Shown here: positions 13,727-15,647 of the stretch, piece by piece
Layout of the letters: each line of letters starts with the position of its first letter
Numbering within the stretch: position 1 is the first letter of the stretch
NCBI GenBank assembly: GCA_004554555.1
Contig: SFLN01000040.1
Span: 1 to 15,647, forward strand
Reading direction: 5' to 3'
DNA from: [Eubacterium] saphenum
GTDB taxonomy: Bacteria > Bacillota > Clostridia > Oscillospirales > Ruminococcaceae
DNA length: 15,647 nt
Translations under genes and position numbers: made by a program
Notes under the pieces: model-generated
Told to the model about the DNA's origin: nothing
The model's database searches: none
Seen by the model: the letters and a program-made list of their open reading frames with translations, nothing else

Positions 13727-14176
13727 ATGCGTATTTTAACAAAGATTGAATGCGGGCTGGTGATAATCGCCGACATCGCGATTAACTCGGAGGACGGAAG
13801 CGCCGTGAATCTCTACGAAATCGCCGAGCGGCGCGCAATTTCCGTGAAATATCTCGAGCAAATCGTCACGCGCCTGCGCCAAAGCTCGCTTGTCAAAAGT
13901 ATAAAAGGGCCTCACGGCGGGTATATTTTGTCAAGAAGCCCCGAGAAAATTACCGTCAAGGAAATCCTCGACGCCATCGACATCACTTTAATCGGTAACG
14001 ACATCGCTCCCCTTGAGGAGTGCAACAGCTCCGTTACCGACATTCTTGACCGTATGATATGGGCACGGATTGAACAGTACCTTTCCGACTTCACCACGTC
14101 GCTCACGCTCCTCGATATCGTAAACGAGGTCAAGAAAACTCTTCAGCCGAGCGAACAGGTTATGTACTATATCTAG
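13727..14176 (+). CDS. Rrf2-family transcriptional regulator without the Fe-S cysteine triad
   Basis: This 149-aa protein has the Rrf2 pattern: MRILTKIECGLVIIADIA, AISVKYLEQIVTRLRQSSLV and GPHGGYILSRSPEKI. Only C9 and C99 are present and the IscR-type Cys triad is absent, so a [2Fe-2S] cluster of that type is unlikely. This is closer to CymR-like regulators, which sense cysteine status through partner proteins, though CymR identity is not shown. GAGGTG lies 6 nt before the ATG. It is divergent from the metY operon, whose promoter carries a perfect Rrf2-type palindrome, and precedes trxB by 40 bp in the same direction. It is the best candidate repressor of the sulfur operon. Confidence 0.87.
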   Translation: MRILTKIECGLVIIADIAINSEDGSAVNLYEIAERRAISVKYLEQIVTRLRQSSLVKSIKGPHGGYILSRSPEKITVKEILDAIDITLIGNDIAPLEECNSSVTDILDRMIWARIEQYLSDFTTSLTLLDIVNEVKKTLQPSEQVMYYI

Positions 14177-14216
14177 TTGTTGACAACAAGCAAAGTGCTG
14201 TATATTGGAGGTCAAA

Positions 14217-15125
14217 ATGGTTGATGTTGCTATAATCGGAAGCGGTCCCGCAGGACTTACCGCAGCAATTTACGCGAAACGCGCGCTGCTGAACGCGGTT
14301 GTTATCGAGAAGGAGTACCTTGGAACAGGCGCGATTGCCGTGACCGAAAAGGTCGAGAATTACCCCGGGCTGTATGGGATAAGCGGCTATGAGCTGGGCG
14401 AGAAGTTCCGCGAACAAGCTGAGGCGCTCGGCACGGAGTTTGTCGAGGGCGAGGTTTCTGCGATTGAAAAGGGCGAGTTTTGGACAATCCGGCTCAGCGA
14501 CGGGAGCGCGGTTGAGGCAAAAACCGTGATTTACGCTGCCGGGACAAGTCACCGAAAGCTCGGCGTGAAAGGCGACGACAAGCTGCGGATTTCGTACTGC
14601 GCGGTGTGCGACGGCGCGTTTTACCGCGATAAGACGGTTGCCGTTATCGGCGGCGGGGATACGGCGCTTGGCGACGCGATTTATCTGGCAAATATCGCGA
14701 AAACCGTTTATCTTGTACACCGCCGCGGGGAGTTTCGTGCGAACAAGTCGCTTGTGAAGAAGGTTGGCGAGCGGGAGAATATCAAGCTCGTGCTGAACGC
14801 GGTGCTGGACGAGGTGACGGGCGGCGAGAAAGCGGACGGGATTGTGTACACGCAGGACGGCGAGCGGAAGGAGCTTGCGGTGGACGGGATTTTCTGTGCG
14901 GTTGGGAGCGTGCCGAACAGCGCGGTGCTGGAGGACGTGTGCGAGTTGGACGAGCGGGGGTATGTGAAAGCCGGCGAGGACGGGGTGACGAGTGCGGCGG
15001 GGTTGTTTGTCGCGGGAGATGTGCGGACGACGACGTTGAGGCAGGTTATAACGGCGGCGGCGGACGGAGCGAATGCGGCGACGGCGGCGGAGCGGTACTT
15101 GGAGTTATTGCAAAGCGGCAATTGA
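14217..15125 (+). CDS. trxB: Thioredoxin reductase (NADPH, FAD)
   Basis: This 302-aa flavoprotein reduces thioredoxin with NADPH. The FAD site is GSGPAG (8-13). The redox-active pair is C128-AV-C131 in SYCAVCDGAFY. The NADPH site is GGGDTA (145-150) followed by VHRRGEFRA (167-175), whose arginines favour NADPH over the ferredoxin-linked clostridial variants. FVAGDVR near the end closes the FAD domain. The ATG at 14217 follows GGAGG at 5 nt, and a TTG at 14205 is too early. It is probably co-transcribed with the Rrf2 gene and may serve the operon thioredoxin. Its last codons and stop (GGC AAT TGA) run into the repeat element boundary TGAGCACGCG, so the C-terminal end may have been set by the element. 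Confidence 0.95.
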   Translation: MVDVAIIGSGPAGLTAAIYAKRALLNAVVIEKEYLGTGAIAVTEKVENYPGLYGISGYELGEKFREQAEALGTEFVEGEVSAIEKGEFWTIRLSDGSAVEAKTVIYAAGTSHRKLGVKGDDKLRISYCAVCDGAFYRDKTVAVIGGGDTALGDAIYLANIAKTVYLVHRRGEFRANKSLVKKVGERENIKLVLNAVLDEVTGGEKADGIVYTQDGERKELAVDGIFCAVGSVPNSAVLEDVCELDERGYVKAGEDGVTSAAGLFVAGDVRTTTLRQVITAAADGANAATAAERYLELLQSGN

Positions 15126-15647
15126 GCACGCGAAGCCTAAAGTCTTTTTGGAATTCTTAAAACCTTTTTCTTCAGAAAAAGGTTTTAAGCCGCCGGAGGC
15201 ATCCGCGAGCGAAGCCGCGCTACTCCGCGCGAAGCGCGGCAAACGCGTTCAAAAGCGCTAAAGGGGGCGCGGGGGGAAAACAAGAGTTTTCCCCCCGCGC
15301 ATTTTCATAGCCGATGAAAATGCAGCGATTTTTCGGGTTCGATACCCGAAAAATCGCCCGCACCTTCCACAAAGCATTTCCGACGGTAAAACTCGGCATA
15401 CGCCGAAAACTCTCCCACAAATCAAACTTTGAATAAGTGAAAAACTCGGAGCGCGAACTCCGAGTTTTCTTGTTATGGTTAGGTTTGCGAAAAAATTTGG
15501 CAATGGTTGCGAACTGTAATCTTAGATTTTTGGTTAAAAAATAGTTTGTTGGTTTATCCATTTTTATGAATTAACGCTTCGCTTCAGTAATTACGCTTCG
15601 CTCCAGTGCCTCCGGCGGCCAAACAACTTTTTCTGAAGAAAAAGTTT
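15123..15647 (+). repeat. Long palindromic repeat element, copy d (cut by window end)
   Basis: Starts TGAGCACGCGAAGCC at the trxB stop and aligns through most of its length with the reverse complement of 5593-6173. Shared blocks are the AACCTTTTTC hairpin (15159-15186), GCCGCCGGAGGC, a GCGCGG-rich hairpin, GGGGGGAAAAC / GTTTTCCCCCC, GCATTTTCAT / ATGAAAATGC, CGGGT / ACCCG, the CTCGGAG / CTCCGAG terminator hairpin, then GTAATCTTAGATT and CATTTTTATGA. It ends at the window edge in another AACTTTTTC / GAAAAAGTT hairpin, so nearly the whole element is present. No gene is seen in this stretch. Confidence 0.85.
15441..15468. terminator. Terminator-like hairpin in repeat copy d
   Basis: AAAACTCGGAG and CTCCGAGTTTT pair over 11 bp around a CGCGAA loop, followed by CTTGTT. 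Stem identical to the one at 5833-5860, loop different. Confidence 0.65.

Noticed and set aside
14180..14206. Separate trxB promoter (TTGACA, TATATT)
   Set aside because: The spacer is only 15 bp and the start site would fall after the GGAGG ribosome site at 14207-14211, leaving no usable leader. The small palindrome TTGTTGACAACAA (14177-14189) there remains unexplained.

Overview
The window looks like a chromosomal segment of an anaerobic, low-to-mid GC Clostridia-type Firmicute, probably Oscillospirales/Ruminococcaceae-like. This is inferred from a one-polypeptide pyruvate:ferredoxin oxidoreductase, strong AGGAGG-type ribosome binding sites, near-consensus TTGACA-17-TATAAT promoters, two Rrf2-family regulators and a clostridial-style IscU with a Cys-rich tail. 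The species cannot be named from the sequence. No phage, transposase, CRISPR array, rRNA or tRNA was seen.

Layout. 1-172: part of a dispersed palindromic repeat. 252-3818 (-): nifJ with its own terminator and promoter. 4231-5595 (+): radA, behind a perfect extended -10 promoter that appears to have been split by a GC-rich insertion. 5593-6173: a complete 581-bp palindromic repeat element between convergent genes. 6203-7849 (-): iscS-iscU Fe-S cluster operon, divergent from an IscR-like Rrf2 regulator (8202-8609, +). 8624-8746: an orphan promoter and terminator enclosing a candidate ~80-nt small RNA. 8793-8969: a short copy of the repeat. 8997-13087 (-): a tightly packed seven-gene operon, metY-sulfite reductase-tusA-like-thioredoxin-hcyS-hcyF-hcyD. 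13100-13574: its unusual leader, with two tandem-repeat tracts, and a promoter whose -35 box lies inside a 25-bp palindrome. 13727-15125 (+): a second Rrf2 regulator and trxB, divergent from the operon. 15123-15647: another copy of the repeat, inverted relative to the 5593-6173 copy.

How the genes work together. The central ~9 kb is a sulfur island. Sulfite reductase makes sulfide. The TusA-like protein may relay sulfur. The E1-like HcyF activates the C-terminal glycine of the small carrier HcyS, which is made with an extra Gln after Gly-Gly-Gly. The JAMM peptidase HcyD would remove that residue. MetY would use the carrier thiocarboxylate to turn O-acetylhomoserine into homocysteine. This matches, from memory, the protein-thiocarboxylate methionine pathway described in Wolinella succinogenes, here with a thioredoxin gene added. 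IscS/IscU consume cysteine sulfur for Fe-S clusters, and several enzymes here (PFOR, sulfite reductase, probably IscR) need such clusters. The iscSU and metY promoters share the same Rrf2-type operator (ACCTA-N9-TAGGT) placed over the -35 box, so both sulfur operons are probably under common control.

The most unusual non-coding features are the dispersed palindromic element whose hairpins keep pairing by compensatory changes between copies, the 41-bp tandem repeat array in the metY leader, the possible Cys-Cys leader peptide before iscS, and the orphan small RNA after iscR.
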